DNA from: Rodentolepis nana
Lineage: Eukaryota > Platyhelminthes > Cestoda > Cyclophyllidea > Hymenolepididae
Length of the DNA stretch: 64,000 nt
NCBI GenBank assembly: GCA_900617975.1
Contig: UZAE01012020.1
Coordinates: 30,404-94,403 of the forward strand
Reading direction: 5' to 3'
A model generated the notes under the pieces. It made no database searches. It was not told the origin of the DNA and was given only the letters and a program-made list of their open reading frames with translations. Shown here one piece after another: positions 63,610 to 64,000 of the stretch; position 1 is the first letter of the stretch; each line of letters opens with the position of its first letter. The position numbers were made by a program, and so were the translations under genes.

Positions 63610-63930
63610 TATTTCAAATAGCAGGCGTTTTGATAGATATCATTAGCCATTTAACTGACTTTGGGCTTCACAGAGAGAATGTTCATCAAATTAGCAGAAA
63701 GTCGAGGGGTGGGGAACAGAAGAGCGATTCACAGATGCAAAAGAGGCAGACAGACACAAAGATAGAGAAAAAATGTAAGGTGAGTACTGTGAAAGGGGTC
63801 GAATATGACAACCAGGGGTGTCGTGGTAGTTTGAAGTCAGAAGTCAAATGCCGGTTAATAGACTTTTTTGCCGTATGAGTATACGTTACCCAGGGTGCAC
63901 CACGTGTAGTTAAGTCTATCGCACACCCAT
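63610..63930 (-). mobile_element. SINE-like retroposon copy 14 with 12-bp target-site duplication
   Basis: A full-length minus-strand copy with a short tail (TATTTCAAATAGCAGG on the + strand) and the head TAAGTCTATCGCACACCC at its right. TCCTCGAAAATA is exact at 63598-63609 and 63931-63942. Both head stems are preserved. Confidence 0.92.
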
Positions 63931-64000
63931 TCCTCGAAAATAATACGATTTTATTTTCTATTAAATTATGTGTAAATCAATCGATTCTAAGCTACTTGAA

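Noticed and set aside
1530..63930. Interpretation of the dispersed 320-bp repeat as a MITE or Helitron
   Set aside because: There are no terminal inverted repeats and no TC...CTRR ends. Duplications of 10-14 bp next to an A-rich tail fit a retroposon instead.
1530..63930. tRNA-type A and B boxes in the SINE head
   Set aside because: TGGTGCACCCTGG and ATTCGACCACTT vaguely resemble box A and box B, but their spacing of about 100 bp is too wide and the matches are weak. Not claimed.
1..64000. Bacterial-type features (operons, CRISPR arrays, riboswitches, ribosome binding sites)
   Set aside because: The sequence is eukaryotic by its spliced gene and its transposons. Regularly spaced repeats seen are SINE ends or microsatellites.

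Overview
This is an AT-rich, gene-poor stretch of an animal nuclear genome, most likely an arthropod or other protostome. The evidence is a spliced aminergic receptor gene with GT-AG introns, three mariner DNA transposons, a decayed non-LTR retrotransposon piece, and a dispersed short retroposon family with target-site duplications. No bacterial gene organisation, rRNA, convincing tRNA or CRISPR array is visible. The species cannot be named from the sequence alone.

The only gene I can support is a three-exon G-protein-coupled receptor on the + strand: exons 41472-41663, 42695-42803 and 48599-50121. Reading phases and splice sites join exactly to give 607 codons. It has seven membrane segments, the amine-binding Asp of TM3, an NPIIY motif in TM7, an intracellular loop 3 of about 300 residues and a short tail. 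Its TM2-3 and TM6-7 segments look most like the 5-HT1 serotonin receptor group. It departs from that group at normally fixed places: E-R-A instead of D-R-Y, and Asn at position 6.52 instead of Phe.

Repeats make up most of the rest. Fourteen copies plus one remnant of a roughly 320-bp SINE-like element lie at 1.5, 10.4, 14.4, (18.4), 20.6, 21.4, 29.0, 29.7, 40.3, 54.7, 57.8, 58.7, 59.4, 61.8 and 63.6 kb. Each full copy has a GC-richer head that can fold, a pyrimidine-rich middle and an ATAA-repeat tail. Seven copies are flanked by direct repeats of 10-14 bp, four of them perfect 10-13 bp duplications, which is the signature of LINE-driven insertion. One copy has its head in triplicate and another has its 3' end multiplied six times. 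Copies less than 1 kb apart always lie in opposite orientation.

Three mariner elements lie at 8135-9433 (+), 26070-27364 (-) and 38844-39860 (+, cut off at a single N). All are dead. They share a frame break in the same A-rich tract, and copies 2 and 3 share two further lesions. A frameshifted non-LTR RNase H fragment lies at 2800-3370 (-).

The remaining 50 kb or so is intergenic or intronic AT-rich DNA. It contains a few microsatellites and short orphan reading frames that I do not regard as genes.
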